Positions 8,893 to 18,912 are shown, counted from the first letter of the stretch. The stretch is DNA of 64,000 nt from Gillisia sp. UBA3175 (GCA_002364325.1 DEXV01000003.1:249469-313468); one strand, 5' to 3'. Notes: generated by a model not told the origin, from the letters alone. Translations and numbers: made by a program.

Positions 8893-11800
8893 ATGGCTAG
8901 AAGTAATGAAAAGAGTACAGAACAGAGGTTTAACAAGATCTCTATAGGTTTAGCTTCCCCGGAATCCATTTTAGCGGAATCCAGAGGAGAAGTTCTAAAG
9001 CCTGAAACTATCAATTATCGTACGCACAAGCCTGAGCGTGACGGGTTATTCTGTGAGCGAATTTTTGGTCCTGTTAAGGATTACGAATGTGCCTGTGGAA
9101 AATATAAAAGAATCCGATACAAAGGAATTGTATGTGATAGATGTGGGGTAGAAGTTACAGAGAAAAAAGTACGTCGTGACCGTGTGGGACATATCAATTT
9201 GGTAGTTCCGGTTGCTCATATCTGGTATTTCCGTTCTTTACCTAACAAAATAGGATACTTATTGGGTCTTCCTTCCAAGAAATTGGATATGATTATTTAC
9301 TACGAACGTTACGTAGTGATCCAGGCAGGTATTGCAAAGAATGCTGAAGGTGAAGTATTAAAGAAAATGGACTTCCTAACAGAAGAAGAATATCTTGATA
9401 TTTTGGATAGTCTTCCGCAAGAAAACCTTTATTTGGACGATGCAGATCCAAATAAATTCATCGCGAAAATGGGAGCTGAGTGTTTGATCGAACTTTTAAA
9501 GAGAATCGATCTTGACGAGTTGTCTTATGACTTAAGACATAAAGCTAACAACGAAACTTCTAAACAACGTAAAATGGAGGCTTTAAAAAGACTTCAGGTT
9601 GTAGAAGCTTTCCGTGATGCAAACAAGAATAGAGAGAACCGTCCAGAATGGATGATCATGAAGGTAATTCCAATTACTCCTCCAGAACTTAGACCTTTAG
9701 TGCCTTTGGATGGTGGACGTTTTGCAACTTCAGATTTAAATGACCTTTATCGTAGAGTAATTATCCGTAATAATCGTTTAAAGCGATTAATGGAAATAAA
9801 GGCTCCAGAAGTTATTCTTCGTAACGAAAAACGTATGCTACAGGAATCTGTAGATTCATTGTTCGATAATACAAGAAAATCTTCAGCAGTAAAAACAGAT
9901 TCTAACAGACCATTAAAATCCCTTTCAGATTCCTTAAAAGGAAAACAAGGGCGTTTCCGTCAAAACTTACTTGGTAAGCGTGTGGATTATTCTGCTCGTT
10001 CTGTAATTGTTGTAGGACCAGAATTAAAAATGTTTGAATGTGGTATTCCTAAGGATATGGCTGCAGAACTTTACAAGCCTTTTGTGATTAGAAAATTGAT
10101 CGAAAGAGGAATTGTAAAAACTGTGAAGTCTGCTAAGAAGATCATAGACAAAAAAGAACCAGTTGTTTGGGATATTTTAGAGAATGTTCTTAAAGGACAT
10201 CCTGTATTATTGAACAGGGCTCCTACGCTTCACCGTTTAGGAATCCAGGCATTCCAACCAAAACTTATTGAAGGAAAAGCGATCCAACTTCACCCATTAG
10301 CAACAACGGCATTCAACGCCGATTTTGATGGGGATCAAATGGCGGTACACTTGCCACTTGGACCAGAAGCTATCTTGGAAGCTCAACTTTTAATGTTAGG
10401 TTCTCACAACATCTTGAACCCTGCAAATGGATCGCCAATTACGGTTCCATCTCAGGATATGGTACTTGGTCTTTACTACATGACCAAACTAAGAGTATCT
10501 ACAGATGATGTGAAGATAAAAGGAGAAGGACTTACTTTTTACTCACCGGAAGAGGTTATTATCGCTTTCAACGAGAAAATGGTAGATCTTAATGCTTCCA
10601 TAAAAATTAGAACTCAAGATCTAAACGAAGATGGAGAACTAGTTAAGAAAATTATTGAAACTACCACTGGTAGAGTTTTATTTAATGAAACTGTTCCTGC
10701 AAAAGCTGGATACATCAATGAGGTATTAACTAAGAAATCTTTGCGTGATATTATTGGTAGAGTATTAAAGGTAACTAGTGTTGCTGAAACTGCTGCTTTC
10801 CTTGATGATATTAAAACTTTAGGATACAAATTCGCTTATACAGGTGGTTTGTCATTTAGTTTAGGTGATATTATTATTCCAGAAGAGAAGCAATCTATGA
10901 TTGATGAAGCCAACGAACAGGTGGAAGGAATCATTGGTAATTACAACATGGGACTTATTACCAACAACGAGCGTTACAATCAGGTTATTGATATTTGGAC
11001 TTCTACCAATGCTGGACTTACAGAATTGGCTATGAAACGTATCCGTGAGGATAACCAAGGATTCAACTCTGTGTACATGATGCTTGATTCTGGTGCGCGT
11101 GGATCTAAAGAACAGATCCGTCAGTTAACCGGAATGCGTGGTTTGATGGCAAAGCCTAAGAAATCTAACTCTGGTGGAGGAGAAATTATTGAAAACCCAA
11201 TTTTATCTAACTTTAAGGAAGGTCTTTCAATTCTTGAATACTTTATTTCAACTCACGGTGCTCGTAAAGGTCTTGCCGATACTGCACTTAAAACTGCCGA
11301 TGCGGGTTACTTAACACGTAGATTGGTAGATGTTTCGCAAGATGTTATTGTAAATGAAGAAGATTGTGGAACATTAAGAGGAGTAGAAGTTACCCCACTT
11401 AAAAAGAATGACGAAATAGTAGAATCTTTAGGTGAACGAATTTTAGGGCGTATATCCTTGAATGATGTTTACAATCCATTAACTGAAGAACTTTTAGTTT
11501 CTGCAGGAAGTGAGATCATGGAGAGTGCTGTTAAGAAAATAAGCGAAGCTCCTATTGCTAGCGTAGAAGTAAGATCTGCTCTTACTTGTGAAGCTAAGAA
11601 AGGAATTTGTGTGAAATGTTACGGTAGAAACCTTGCAACAGATAAATTGGTGCAACGTGGAGAAGCTGTAGGTGTTGTTGCTGCTCAATCTATTGGGGAA
11701 CCGGGAACACAACTTACCCTACGTACCTTCCACGTGGGTGGTATTGCAGGAAACATTTCAGAAGAAAACAAACTTATTGTTAAGTATGGTGGTGTTGCTG

Positions 11801-13194
11801 ATATTGAAGATCTAAAGGTTGTTAAAGGTGAAGGTCCTGATGGAACAATTACTGATATCGTTATCTCAAGAACTTCAGAGCTTAAAGTAAAAGATAAGAA
11901 AACCGGAGTGGTACTTAGTACAAATAACATTCCTTATGGTTCTCAGATCTTTGTTAAAGATGGCGATACTGTTAAACCTGATGATATTGTTTGCCAATGG
12001 GATCCTTATAATGGGGTGATCATTTCAGAATTTGCTGGTAAAATCAAATATGAGAACATCGAACAAGGATATACCTACCAAGTTGAAATAGATGAGCAAA
12101 CCGGATTCCAAGAAAAAGTAATTTCAGATTCTAAGAACAAAAAAATGATTCCTACCTTACTTATTCTAGGTAAGAAAGATGAAGTGATTCGTTCTTATAA
12201 CCTACCTGTTGGGGCTCACCTTATGGTAGATAAAGATGAGAAGATCAAGGTTGGTAAGATCTTGGTTAAAATTCCAAGAAAATCTTCTAAAGCTGGGGAT
12301 ATTACAGGAGGTCTTCCACGTGTAACCGAATTATTCGAAGCACGTAACCCTTCTAACCCTGCAGTTGTTAGTGAGATTGATGGTGTAATTTCTTTTGGAA
12401 AAATTAAAAGAGGTAACCGCGAGATCATCGTTGAGTCTAAATTAGGTGAAGTTAAAAAGTATCTAGTGAAACTTTCTAACCAGATCCTTGTTCAGGAAAA
12501 CGATTATGTTCGTGCAGGAATGCCATTGTCTGATGGATCAATAACTCCAGAAGATATCTTAAGCATAAAAGGACCAAATGCTGTTCAGCAGTACCTAGTG
12601 AACGAAGTACAAGAAGTATATCGTTTACAAGGTGTGAAGATTAACGATAAGCATTTTGAGGTTGTTGTTAGACAAATGATGCGTAAAGTAAGAATTGTAG
12701 ACTCTGGAGATACTATTTTCTTAGAGAACCAATTGATTCATAAGTCAGATTTCATTGAAGAAAATGACAAATTATTTGGATTAAAGGTTATCGAGAATGC
12801 TGGAGATTCTACAAAACTGAAAGCGGGTCAATTAGTAACTATTCGCGAACTTAGAGATGAAAATTCATCTTTAAGAAGAGAGGATAAAGAACTTGCAACA
12901 GCGAGAGAAGCAGTTAATGCAACAGCTACTCCAATACTTCAAGGTATTACTAGAGCTTCGTTACAAACTAAATCGTTCATCTCTGCAGCTTCCTTCCAGG
13001 AAACTACTAAAGTATTGAATGAGGCAGCGGTAGCCGGTAAGATAGATTACTTAGAAGGTCTTAAAGAGAACGTAATTGTTGGACATAAGATCCCTGCGGG
13101 AACTGGAATGCGTGCTTACGATAACATTATAGTTGGTTCTAAAGAAGAATTCGACGAAATGATGGAAAGAAAAAAAGAAGTTAATTATAATTAA
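8893..13194 (+). CDS. rpoC: DNA-directed RNA polymerase subunit beta'
   Basis: RpoC carries the catalytic magnesium. The 1433-residue protein has the N-terminal zinc site [20 protein letters not shown], the catalytic NADFDGDQM loop with Asp477, Asp479 and Asp481, the trigger-loop region near [19 protein letters not shown], and a second cysteine cluster [14 protein letters not shown] chose ATG 8893 ([11 protein letters not shown]) over a TTG two codons upstream at 8887. It ends the polymerase operon proper, and a hairpin follows. Confidence 0.99.
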   Translation: MARSNEKSTEQRFNKISIGLASPESILAESRGEVLKPETINYRTHKPERDGLFCERIFGPVKDYECACGKYKRIRYKGIVCDRCGVEVTEKKVRRDRVGHINLVVPVAHIWYFRSLPNKIGYLLGLPSKKLDMIIYYERYVVIQAGIAKNAEGEVLKKMDFLTEEEYLDILDSLPQENLYLDDADPNKFIAKMGAECLIELLKRIDLDELSYDLRHKANNETSKQRKMEALKRLQVVEAFRDANKNRENRPEWMIMKVIPITPPELRPLVPLDGGRFATSDLNDLYRRVIIRNNRLKRLMEIKAPEVILRNEKRMLQESVDSLFDNTRKSSAVKTDSNRPLKSLSDSLKGKQGRFRQNLLGKRVDYSARSVIVVGPELKMFECGIPKDMAAELYKPFVIRKLIERGIVKTVKSAKKIIDKKEPVVWDILENVLKGHPVLLNRAPTLHRLGIQAFQPKLIEGKAIQLHPLATTAFNADFDGDQMAVHLPLGPEAILEAQLLMLGSHNILNPANGSPITVPSQDMVLGLYYMTKLRVSTDDVKIKGEGLTFYSPEEVIIAFNEKMVDLNASIKIRTQDLNEDGELVKKIIETTTGRVLFNETVPAKAGYINEVLTKKSLRDIIGRVLKVTSVAETAAFLDDIKTLGYKFAYTGGLSFSLGDIIIPEEKQSMIDEANEQVEGIIGNYNMGLITNNERYNQVIDIWTSTNAGLTELAMKRIREDNQGFNSVYMMLDSGARGSKEQIRQLTGMRGLMAKPKKSNSGGGEIIENPILSNFKEGLSILEYFISTHGARKGLADTALKTADAGYLTRRLVDVSQDVIVNEEDCGTLRGVEVTPLKKNDEIVESLGERILGRISLNDVYNPLTEELLVSAGSEIMESAVKKISEAPIASVEVRSALTCEAKKGICVKCYGRNLATDKLVQRGEAVGVVAAQSIGEPGTQLTLRTFHVGGIAGNISEENKLIVKYGGVADIEDLKVVKGEGPDGTITDIVISRTSELKVKDKKTGVVLSTNNIPYGSQIFVKDGDTVKPDDIVCQWDPYNGVIISEFAGKIKYENIEQGYTYQVEIDEQTGFQEKVISDSKNKKMIPTLLILGKKDEVIRSYNLPVGAHLMVDKDEKIKVGKILVKIPRKSSKAGDITGGLPRVTELFEARNPSNPAVVSEIDGVISFGKIKRGNREIIVESKLGEVKKYLVKLSNQILVQENDYVRAGMPLSDGSITPEDILSIKGPNAVQQYLVNEVQEVYRLQGVKINDKHFEVVVRQMMRKVRIVDSGDTIFLENQLIHKSDFIEENDKLFGLKVIENAGDSTKLKAGQLVTIRELRDENSSLRREDKELATAREAVNATATPILQGITRASLQTKSFISAASFQETTKVLNEAAVAGKIDYLEGLKENVIVGHKIPAGTGMRAYDNIIVGSKEEFDEMMERKKEVNYN

Positions 13195-13245
13195 ACCTTA
13201 TTTTTTGAAGTTTCTGCAAAGTAGCCTTGAAAATTAATAATAGAG

Positions 13246-13289
13246 ATCTGCATTTTTTGAAGCTTCGGCCGATTGAATGCAGATTTTCT
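13246..13289 (+). terminator. Hairpin after rpoC
   Basis: ATCTGCATT (13246-13254) pairs with AATGCAGAT (13276-13284), followed by TTTTCTT. The loop is 21 bases and contains the palindrome GAAGCTTC. The T-run is short and the DUF3467 gene starts 26 bases later, so partial termination is more likely than a full stop. Confidence 0.5.
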
Positions 13290-13314
13290 TATTTTAGACA
13301 AAATATTAGAAATT

Positions 13315-13629
13315 ATGAGTGAAGATAAAAATCCTAAACCGGGACAGATCAATATAGAATTGGATGAAAAAATAGCTGAAGGTATCTATTCCAACTTAGC
13401 TATAATTAATCATTCGGTATCAGAGTTTGTTGTAGATTTTGTAAGTATCATGCCTGGAACGCCGAAGAGCAAGGTGAAATCCAGGATTATCTTAACACCC
13501 CAACATGCAAAAAGATTATTGAAAGCCTTGGGTGAAAATGTGAAACGCTTTGAAAAAGCACATGGAGAAATTAAAGATTATGAGCAACCACCAATCCCAT
13601 TGAATTTTGGGCCAACTGGGCAGGCTTAG
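13315..13629 (+). CDS. DUF3467 family protein
   Basis: This 104-residue protein of unknown function matches the DUF3467 pattern: an N-terminal PGQINIELDEKIAEGIYSNL beta-hairpin, VDFVSIMPGTPKSKVKSRI, and a helix HAKRLLKALGENVKRFE. It has no signal peptide or membrane segment, so it should be cytoplasmic. It commonly follows rpoC in Bacteroidota, and here it is 120 bases downstream with a hairpin between. I chose ATG 13315; an in-frame TTG upstream at 13273 falls inside the hairpin and is unlikely to be used. The link to RNA polymerase function is only positional. Confidence 0.85.
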   Translation: MSEDKNPKPGQINIELDEKIAEGIYSNLAIINHSVSEFVVDFVSIMPGTPKSKVKSRIILTPQHAKRLLKALGENVKRFEKAHGEIKDYEQPPIPLNFGPTGQA

Positions 13630-13638
13630 AAATAGTAC

Positions 13639-13714
13639 TGTCATTCTGAACGAAAAGAAATGCAGTGAAGAATCTTGTTATTATTTAGGAGATTCCTCCT
13701 TCGTCGGAATGACA
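13639..13714. repeat. Imperfect palindromic repeat unit (REP-like)
   Basis: TGTCATTCTGAACGAA at the left end is nearly the reverse complement of TTCGTCGGAATGACA at the right end, and inner GAAGAATCT pairs with AGATTCCTCC. The whole unit folds into one long imperfect hairpin. Sequences of this type (TGTCATTCNGA...TCNGAATGACA) are familiar as dispersed intergenic repeats in Bacteroidota genomes; only one copy is seen here. Confidence 0.65.
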
Positions 13715-13733
13715 TTCGAAAATTTAGAGATAT

Positions 13734-13765
13734 AAAAACCCCGAAGATTTTTCTTCGGGGTTTTT
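13734..13765. terminator. Bidirectional terminator between DUF3467 gene and prfC
   Basis: AAAAACCCCGAAG (13734-13746) pairs perfectly with CTTCGGGGTTTTT (13753-13765) around a 6-base loop. The A-run and T-run make it a terminator on both strands, serving the rpoBC operon on plus and prfC on minus. Confidence 0.9.
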
Positions 13766-13784
13766 ATATCATAAAAGCAATGTT

Positions 13785-15371
13785 TTAAAATTCAGAAACC
13801 AAATGGAATTTTATAGAAGGATATTTCTGCTGTGTCATTTGCAAAGAAAATTGGGAATCTGCGAAAAACACCAACTGTCCACGCTTATCATGCGCTAAGA
13901 ATTTGGCTTTTACCCTTTTAAATTCCTTAAACTCTTCACTTTTAACATCTTTAGCTTCAACCCAAGTGGCCTTAAAAACATTTACGTTTTCATAGGTACA
14001 CATCGCTCCATATTCATGCTCCAGTCTATATTGAATAACTTCGAATTGTAGTGCACCCACCGTTCCAATTACTTTCCTGTTGTTCATCTCTAAAGTAAAC
14101 AACTGAGCCACACCTTCATCCATTAGCTGATCGATCCCTTTTTCCAATTGCTTAGATTTCATAGGATCTGCATTGTTGATGTATCTAAAATGTTCTGGAG
14201 AGAAACTAGGAATTCCTTTATAATTAAGGATCTCTCCTTCAGTTAAAGTATCACCAATCTTAAAGTTTCCGGTATCATGTAGACCAACGATATCTCCTGG
14301 GTATGATATATCTACAATTTCTTTCTTTTCAGCAAAGAAGGCATTAGGACTTGAAAATTTTAAATTCTTCCCGTGTCTTACATGTAAATAGGGTTTGTTT
14401 CTTTCGAAGATCCCAGACACGATTTTTATAAAGGCTAAACGGTCCCTATGTTTAGGATCCATATTCGCATGAATTTTGAAAACGAATCCAGTGAATTGTT
14501 TTTCATCTGGTTTAACAACACGTTCTTCACTCGCTTTAGCCCTAGGAGTTGGTGCAATGCTTACAAAACAATCCAAAAGTTCTCTAACTCCAAAATTGTT
14601 CAAGGCAGAGCCAAAGAAAACAGGTTGTAAGTTACCTTCTAAATAGGTTTGGTTATCAAATTCAGGATATACTCCTTCAATTAACTCAAGTTCTTCCCTT
14701 AAAGTGTCAGCCGCTTTGGATCCTAAAAGTTCATCTAGTTTTTCTGATTTAAGATCGGAGATCTCTATAGTGTCTTCAATATCCTTTCTTGGGTCACCAG
14801 TGAAAAGATTTATATTCTTCTCCCAGATATTATAAATTCCTTTAAAGTCGTAACCCATTCCTATAGGGAAACTTAAAGGAGTAACTGTTAAGTTTAGTTT
14901 TTGTTCTATTTCATCCATTAATTCGAATGCATCCTTTCCTTCACGATCCATTTTATTAATAAATACGATCATTGGAATATTACGCATTCTACAAACCTCT
15001 ACCAGTTTCTCGGTTTGTTCCTCTACACCTTTTGCAACATCTATTACTACAATAACACTATCTACCGCTGTTAAAGTTCTAAAAGTATCTTCGGCAAAAT
15101 CCTTGTGTCCAGGCGTATCAAGTATATTTATTTTTATTCCGTCATATTCAAATGCCAGTACAGAGGTTGCTACAGAAATTCCACGTTGGCGCTCTATTTC
15201 CATAAAGTCACTCGTCGCACCTTTTTTTATTTTATTTGATTTTACCGCACCAGCTTCCTGAATCGCTCCACCAAATAGCAATAACTTTTCGGTTAAAGTG
15301 GTTTTTCCTGCATCCGGGTGAGAAATGATCCCAAATGTTCTTCTTCTTTTTATCTCGTCGGTAAATTTCAT
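13785..15371 (-). CDS. prfC: Peptide chain release factor 3
   Basis: RF3 is the GTPase that recycles RF1/RF2 from the ribosome after peptide release. The 528-residue protein has the family length. The P-loop SHPDAGKTTL is at about residues 17-26, with RGISV, DTPGHKDF and NKMDREGKD as G2-G4 motifs, then EF-Tu-like domain II and the RF3-specific C-terminal domain. It is a single gene on the minus strand, divergent from idi and closed by the shared terminator at 13734-13765. Confidence 0.97.
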   Translation of the reverse strand: MKFTDEIKRRRTFGIISHPDAGKTTLTEKLLLFGGAIQEAGAVKSNKIKKGATSDFMEIERQRGISVATSVLAFEYDGIKINILDTPGHKDFAEDTFRTLTAVDSVIVVIDVAKGVEEQTEKLVEVCRMRNIPMIVFINKMDREGKDAFELMDEIEQKLNLTVTPLSFPIGMGYDFKGIYNIWEKNINLFTGDPRKDIEDTIEISDLKSEKLDELLGSKAADTLREELELIEGVYPEFDNQTYLEGNLQPVFFGSALNNFGVRELLDCFVSIAPTPRAKASEERVVKPDEKQFTGFVFKIHANMDPKHRDRLAFIKIVSGIFERNKPYLHVRHGKNLKFSSPNAFFAEKKEIVDISYPGDIVGLHDTGNFKIGDTLTEGEILNYKGIPSFSPEHFRYINNADPMKSKQLEKGIDQLMDEGVAQLFTLEMNNRKVIGTVGALQFEVIQYRLEHEYGAMCTYENVNVFKATWVEAKDVKSEEFKEFKRVKAKFLAHDKRGQLVFFADSQFSLQMTQQKYPSIKFHLVSEF

Positions 15372-15508
15372 ATGCTTAATTAAGGCTGCAAAGATAAAAT
15401 TTTTTGATGGAGAAAATGGAATTGTATTCAGATAAGCATGGGTTTATTTAAATCCAAAATTATCACTGTTAGCACCTATTTTTCTTATGATTTGGTAGTT
15501 CGATTTTG

Positions 15509-15516
15509 TATTTTTG
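15509..15516 (+). promoter_or_regulatory. Candidate -7 promoter element of idi
   Basis: TATTTTTG matches the Bacteroidota -7 consensus TAnnTTTG and lies 16 bases before the idi start. No convincing -33 TTG is at the usual distance, so the call is weak. Confidence 0.35.
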
Positions 15517-15532
15517 AAATTCAAATTCAGCT

Positions 15533-16051
15533 ATGACAGAAGAAAAAGTGATCTTGGTAAATCAAAAGGACGAACCTATTGGTCTAATGCCAAAGATGGA
15601 AGCACATGAAAAAGGGCTGTTACACCGTGCATTTTCCGTTTTTATATTTAATGAAAAGAATGAATTAATGCTTCAGCAAAGAGCCTTATCCAAATATCAT
15701 TCCCCTGGATTGTGGACTAATACGTGTTGCAGCCATCAAAGGGAAGGTGAGAGCAATATTGCTGCCGGTAAAAGGCGTTTACAAGAAGAAATGGGTTTTT
15801 CAGCAGAACTTGAGGATACGATTTCCTTTATTTATAAGGCACCTTTTGATAATGGATTAACTGAGCATGAATTTGACCATATCTTGGTTGGAAATTATAA
15901 TGAGGAACCAAAACTGAATCCAGAAGAGGCGGAAGATTGGAAATGGATGGGATTGGAAGAAGTTGCAAAAGATATGGAGGTAAACCCTTCAGTTTATACA
16001 GAATGGTTCAAAATCATTTTTGATAAATATTACCAATCTATACAACGATGA
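15533..16051 (+). CDS. idi: Isopentenyl-diphosphate delta-isomerase, type 1
   Basis: The enzyme interconverts isopentenyl and dimethylallyl diphosphate, the building blocks of menaquinone, carotenoids and other isoprenoids. The 172-residue protein has the Nudix-fold type 1 signatures: LWTNTCCSHQREGE with the catalytic cysteine at about residue 64-65, and the EEMGF and EHEFDHILVG segments with metal ligands. It starts a plus-strand group; its stop overlaps the start of the QueD-like gene by 4 bases, indicating translational coupling. Confidence 0.95.
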   Translation: MTEEKVILVNQKDEPIGLMPKMEAHEKGLLHRAFSVFIFNEKNELMLQQRALSKYHSPGLWTNTCCSHQREGESNIAAGKRRLQEEMGFSAELEDTISFIYKAPFDNGLTEHEFDHILVGNYNEEPKLNPEEAEDWKWMGLEEVAKDMEVNPSVYTEWFKIIFDKYYQSIQR

Positions 16052-16458
16052 AAGTAACCGTACATAGAAAAGCACATTTTAATGCTGCTCACCGTTTGTT
16101 CAGAAAAGACTGGGACGATCAAAGGAATCGCGATATTTTTGGTAAATGCAGCAATCCTAATTTTCATGGACATAACTACGAACTAATTGTTTCGGTTACT
16201 GGTGAAATTGATCCCGAAACTGGATTTGTTGTAGATATGAAATTATTGAAAGATCTCATTTACTCTGAAGTTGAGACCTACCTGGATCATAAGAATTTGA
16301 ATGTTGAAGTTGAAGAATTTAAAGAAATGAATCCAACTGCTGAAAATATTTCTGTAGTTATCTGGAATAAACTTCGCCCTAATCTCAAGAAATCCTTATC
16401 GCTATCTGTTACTTTATATGAGACGCCAAGAAATTTTGTAACCTATGATGGTTCGTAA
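16048..16458 (+). CDS. 6-pyruvoyl-tetrahydropterin synthase / QueD family protein
   Basis: The family converts dihydroneopterin triphosphate to 6-carboxy- or 6-pyruvoyl-tetrahydropterin; in bacteria the usual role is the queuosine precursor step (QueD). The 136-residue protein shows the zinc-binding histidines in FNAAHRL and NFHGHNYEL, the catalytic cysteine in KCSNPNFHGH and the D/H pair in YLDHKNLN. No other queuosine gene is nearby, so the exact product is open. It overlaps idi by 4 bases and directly abuts manA. Confidence 0.88.
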   Translation: MKVTVHRKAHFNAAHRLFRKDWDDQRNRDIFGKCSNPNFHGHNYELIVSVTGEIDPETGFVVDMKLLKDLIYSEVETYLDHKNLNVEVEEFKEMNPTAENISVVIWNKLRPNLKKSLSLSVTLYETPRNFVTYDGS

Positions 16459-17457
16459 ATGGGATTAAGTAATTACAGAATGAAGAAAGATCTATATCTT
16501 TTAAAATTTGAGCCTATTCTAAAAGAAAAGGTATGGGGAGGAAATAAGTTGGAAAAGCTTTTCAATAAAAGATCGGTTTCTTCAAAAACAGGGGAGAGCT
16601 GGGAGATTTCCGATCTCGAAGATAATACCTCTGTAGTAACCAATGGACCACTAGCTGGAAAATCAATTCAGGAATTATTAGAAGAATTTAAAGAGGATCT
16701 GGTAGGTGAGAAGGTTTTTAAAACCTTTGGAATAAAATTCCCGCTTCTAATAAAATATATAGATGCTGCAGAGAATTTGAGTATTCAGTTGCATCCAAAT
16801 GATGTTATTGCGAAAGAGAAACATAACTCTTTCGGGAAAACGGAAATGTGGTATATCATGCAAGCAGATGAAGGAGCAGAACTTATTCTTGGTTTTAAAG
16901 AACCTATTTCGAAATCTAAATATGTGGAACTGGTTGAAAAGAATGAATTGCCAGATGCCTTAAATAGAGTGAAGGTATCTGTTGGAGATGCTTTTATTAT
17001 TCCGCCAGGATTGATTCACGCAATTGGGGAAGGAGTTGTATTAGCAGAAATACAACAAACATCGGATGTAACTTATAGAATTTACGATTGGGATAGGGAA
17101 GAAGAAAATGGTGAAAAAAGAGAATTACATACAGCGTTGGCGTTGGAGGCTATAGATCTTTCAAGTAATAATGGACATAAAATATCTTACCAAGCAAAGC
17201 AAAACTGCGCTTCAGAAATAATTTCGACAAATTATTTTATTACCAATATAGTTGAAGTAAAAGATGAAATAACTATAAACTATTCCGAAAAAGACTGTTT
17301 TATAGTATTGATGGGAGTGGAGGGTGAAGCAACAATACGTATGGACTCTGGTAAATATGAAGTTTTAAAACAAGGGGAAACCTTGTTGGTGCCTGCTTCC
17401 GCGTGTAAAATTGATATAAAAAGCAAAGGAGCAAAAATTTTAGAGGTAAGTGTGTAG
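16459..17457 (+). CDS. manA: Mannose-6-phosphate isomerase, type I
   Basis: The zinc enzyme interconverts mannose 6-phosphate and fructose 6-phosphate. The 332-residue protein has the cupin metal site QLHPNDVIAK, the downstream KTEMWYIM with a ligand glutamate, and PGLIHAIGEG with a ligand histidine. It begins immediately after the stop of the QueD-like gene. An in-frame ATG at 16480 (MKKDLYLLKFEP) resembles the usual family N-terminus and may be the true start, which would shorten the protein by 7 residues. Confidence 0.93.
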   Translation: MGLSNYRMKKDLYLLKFEPILKEKVWGGNKLEKLFNKRSVSSKTGESWEISDLEDNTSVVTNGPLAGKSIQELLEEFKEDLVGEKVFKTFGIKFPLLIKYIDAAENLSIQLHPNDVIAKEKHNSFGKTEMWYIMQADEGAELILGFKEPISKSKYVELVEKNELPDALNRVKVSVGDAFIIPPGLIHAIGEGVVLAEIQQTSDVTYRIYDWDREEENGEKRELHTALALEAIDLSSNNGHKISYQAKQNCASEIISTNYFITNIVEVKDEITINYSEKDCFIVLMGVEGEATIRMDSGKYEVLKQGETLLVPASACKIDIKSKGAKILEVSV

Positions 17458-17503
17458 TATTATCAGAAAATAGATTAAATTCGCAACTTAAAATTTAGAA
17501 ATT

Positions 17504-17770
17504 ATGGCAAGTAAGAGATTGTTAAAAAGGGATGTGAATTATGTGATGGGAGATATTATTGAAGCCGCATATATCCACCAATTAGCAGATCCTAAGCAAG
17601 ACCCTAAAAAAACAGAGGCGATTGTTGATGAAGCTATCGTAGCTTTTGATGAATTGATCGCTAAAATTAATCAGAAGAATGTTGAGAATAAAAAACAGCA
17701 TTTTAAAGGGATAGAAAAAGATCTTGAAACTAAAGCAAACGCTTTGGTAGAGAAGATAAATAAATTATAA
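17504..17770 (+). CDS. Conserved-type small cytoplasmic protein, function unknown
   Basis: I do not recognise a named family. The 88-residue protein is lysine- and glutamate-rich, has no signal peptide or membrane segment, and is probably all-helical: a segment DVNYVMGDIIEAAYIHQL, then a long amphipathic stretch from about residue 35 to the end. It sits 46 bases after manA and 12 bases before tRNA-Thr. The ATG start and codon usage fit its neighbours, so it is very likely a real gene. Confidence 0.75.
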   Translation: MASKRLLKRDVNYVMGDIIEAAYIHQLADPKQDPKKTEAIVDEAIVAFDELIAKINQKNVENKKQHFKGIEKDLETKANALVEKINKL

Positions 17771-17782
17771 TATATATTAGAT

Positions 17783-17856
17783 GCCGATGTAGCTCAGCTG
17801 GCTAGAGCAGCTGATTTGTAATCAGCAGGTCGTGGGTTCGAGTCCCTCTATCGGCT
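17783..17856 (+). tRNA. tRNA-Thr (anticodon TGT)
   Basis: The acceptor stem pairs GCCGATG with TATCGGC (one wobble), the D-arm is AGCTCAGCTGGCTAGAGC, the anticodon stem GCTGA/TCAGC presents TGT in the loop TTTGTAA, and the T-arm is GTGGGTTCGAGTCCC. CCA is not encoded. A strong terminator begins 4 bases downstream. Confidence 0.95.
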
Positions 17857-17860
17857 CTAA

Positions 17861-17896
17861 AAAAAAGCTTCTCCTTTAGGAGGAGCTTTTTTAGTT
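17861..17896 (+). terminator. Terminator of tRNA-Thr
   Basis: AAAAAAGCTTCTCC pairs with GGAGGAGCTTTTTT (14 bp, one G-T wobble) around the loop TTTA. It begins 4 bases after the tRNA and is a typical rho-independent terminator. Confidence 0.9.
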
Positions 17897-17943
17897 TTAT
17901 TGCGTTTGGACCTGGAAGCCTGTTCTGCTCGGAATCGAAGGAA

Positions 17944-17963
17944 GTCGCTCTATCGCCTCTAAA
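17944..17963 (+). repeat. Partial duplicate of the tRNA-Thr 3' end
   Basis: GTCGCTCTATCGCCTCTAAA matches 18 of 20 bases with 17842-17861, the T-arm/acceptor end of tRNA-Thr plus 5 flanking bases. The copy lies about 100 bases downstream in a gene-free stretch. It could be a decayed attachment site or a local duplication; no integrase is present. Confidence 0.5.
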
Positions 17964-18062
17964 CAAAGAACCTTTCTGAAAAGAACGTTTTTTTTGTTTT
18001 TGAGAAAACTCACATAATTCATATTTTGCGTTTAGTTCAGTTTGGCGAAGTGATAAGCAAAA

Positions 18063-18099
18063 AAAAAGATGCTCCCCTTTTACGAGGGAGCATCTTTTT
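18063..18099. terminator. Bidirectional terminator upstream of the DUF4369 gene end
   Basis: AAAAAGATGCTCCC (18063-18076) pairs perfectly with GGGAGCATCTTTTT (18086-18099) around a 9-base loop. It serves the minus-strand lipoprotein gene ending at 18128 and can also stop plus-strand read-through. Confidence 0.88.
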
Positions 18100-18127
18100 A
18101 TCACGAAGAAAATAGGAACTAGGGTTT

Positions 18128-18859
18128 TTACTGGTCCGCTACTTTTTCTTCTAACTTTTCAAGTTTTCTTCTTTCTTTTAAAAAATCCTTAAGCTCTTTT
18201 CCGTACTTATTCTTTTTAACCTCTGGAGTTAGAGAGCTGTAGATAGTATCTAAATATTTAATATTAGCGTCGAATACTTCTGATAGTGCCAAATAAGGTG
18301 CAATATCTAGATCCTTGTTATTAATCGCAAAGTTAACAGTATAGAGATATTTTCTTATTAAAAGTTTGTCGAAATCATTATTGGTAGCGATTATTAATTC
18401 TTCATTCTCATCACGTTGTGCTTCAAAATTCTTCTGGATCAACTCTAAATTTTTATCGTTGAAACGTTGCATCATTTTACGGTAATCCATCAGCTTTTCT
18501 TGATTTGCCGATCCTACAACCTTAGCATCAACTTGAAAATTTTTCAAAGTTGTGTTAATTCTAACTTCACCTGCTTCAGCAAAAAATTCTATTCGATCGA
18601 TATATTCTGCATTATCAACTTTTTCTAAGTAGAGATACATGATCTGTGGACTTTTAATATAATCCCCAAGTTCAAAATTAGCATCACCATCAACTTGTAC
18701 AGAATCTACATTTATTAGCACCGTATCTTCAATTTTCTGAAGATAGATGGTACCTTTTTTTAATCCTTTCACATGACCTGTAACAAAAAGGTTATTTTCT
18801 TTTTCAGAACATGCAGTAACACTAATAAGTATAAGTAGTAAAAAGCTTAGTTTTTTCAT
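18128..18859 (-). CDS. DUF4369 domain lipoprotein
   Basis: The 243-residue protein starts with a lipoprotein signal peptide (MKKLSFLLLILISVTAC, lipobox cysteine at residue 17), so it should be anchored in the cell envelope. Residues about 25-110 fit DUF4369, the beta-rich N-terminal domain (FVTGHVKGLKKGTIYLQKI) often fused to thioredoxin-like AhpC/TSA domains in Bacteroidota. Here no thioredoxin CxxC motif follows; the rest is helical and charged, with a Lys/Glu-rich C-terminus. Function is unknown. It is 53 bases downstream of the DUF819 gene and may be co-transcribed with it. Confidence 0.8.
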   Translation of the reverse strand: MKKLSFLLLILISVTACSEKENNLFVTGHVKGLKKGTIYLQKIEDTVLINVDSVQVDGDANFELGDYIKSPQIMYLYLEKVDNAEYIDRIEFFAEAGEVRINTTLKNFQVDAKVVGSANQEKLMDYRKMMQRFNDKNLELIQKNFEAQRDENEELIIATNNDFDKLLIRKYLYTVNFAINNKDLDIAPYLALSEVFDANIKYLDTIYSSLTPEVKKNKYGKELKDFLKERRKLEKLEEKVADQ

Positions 18860-18912
18860 GAAATTTAGTTGGAATATGAGTCGGCAAATATCTTATTATT
18901 TTTGAATTAATA

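Noticed and set aside
17802..18104. 100-codon minus-strand frame near tRNA-Thr ending RADRGTRTHDLLITNQLL
   Set aside because: This is the well-known artefact of translating the antisense strand of a tRNA; it also runs through two terminators.
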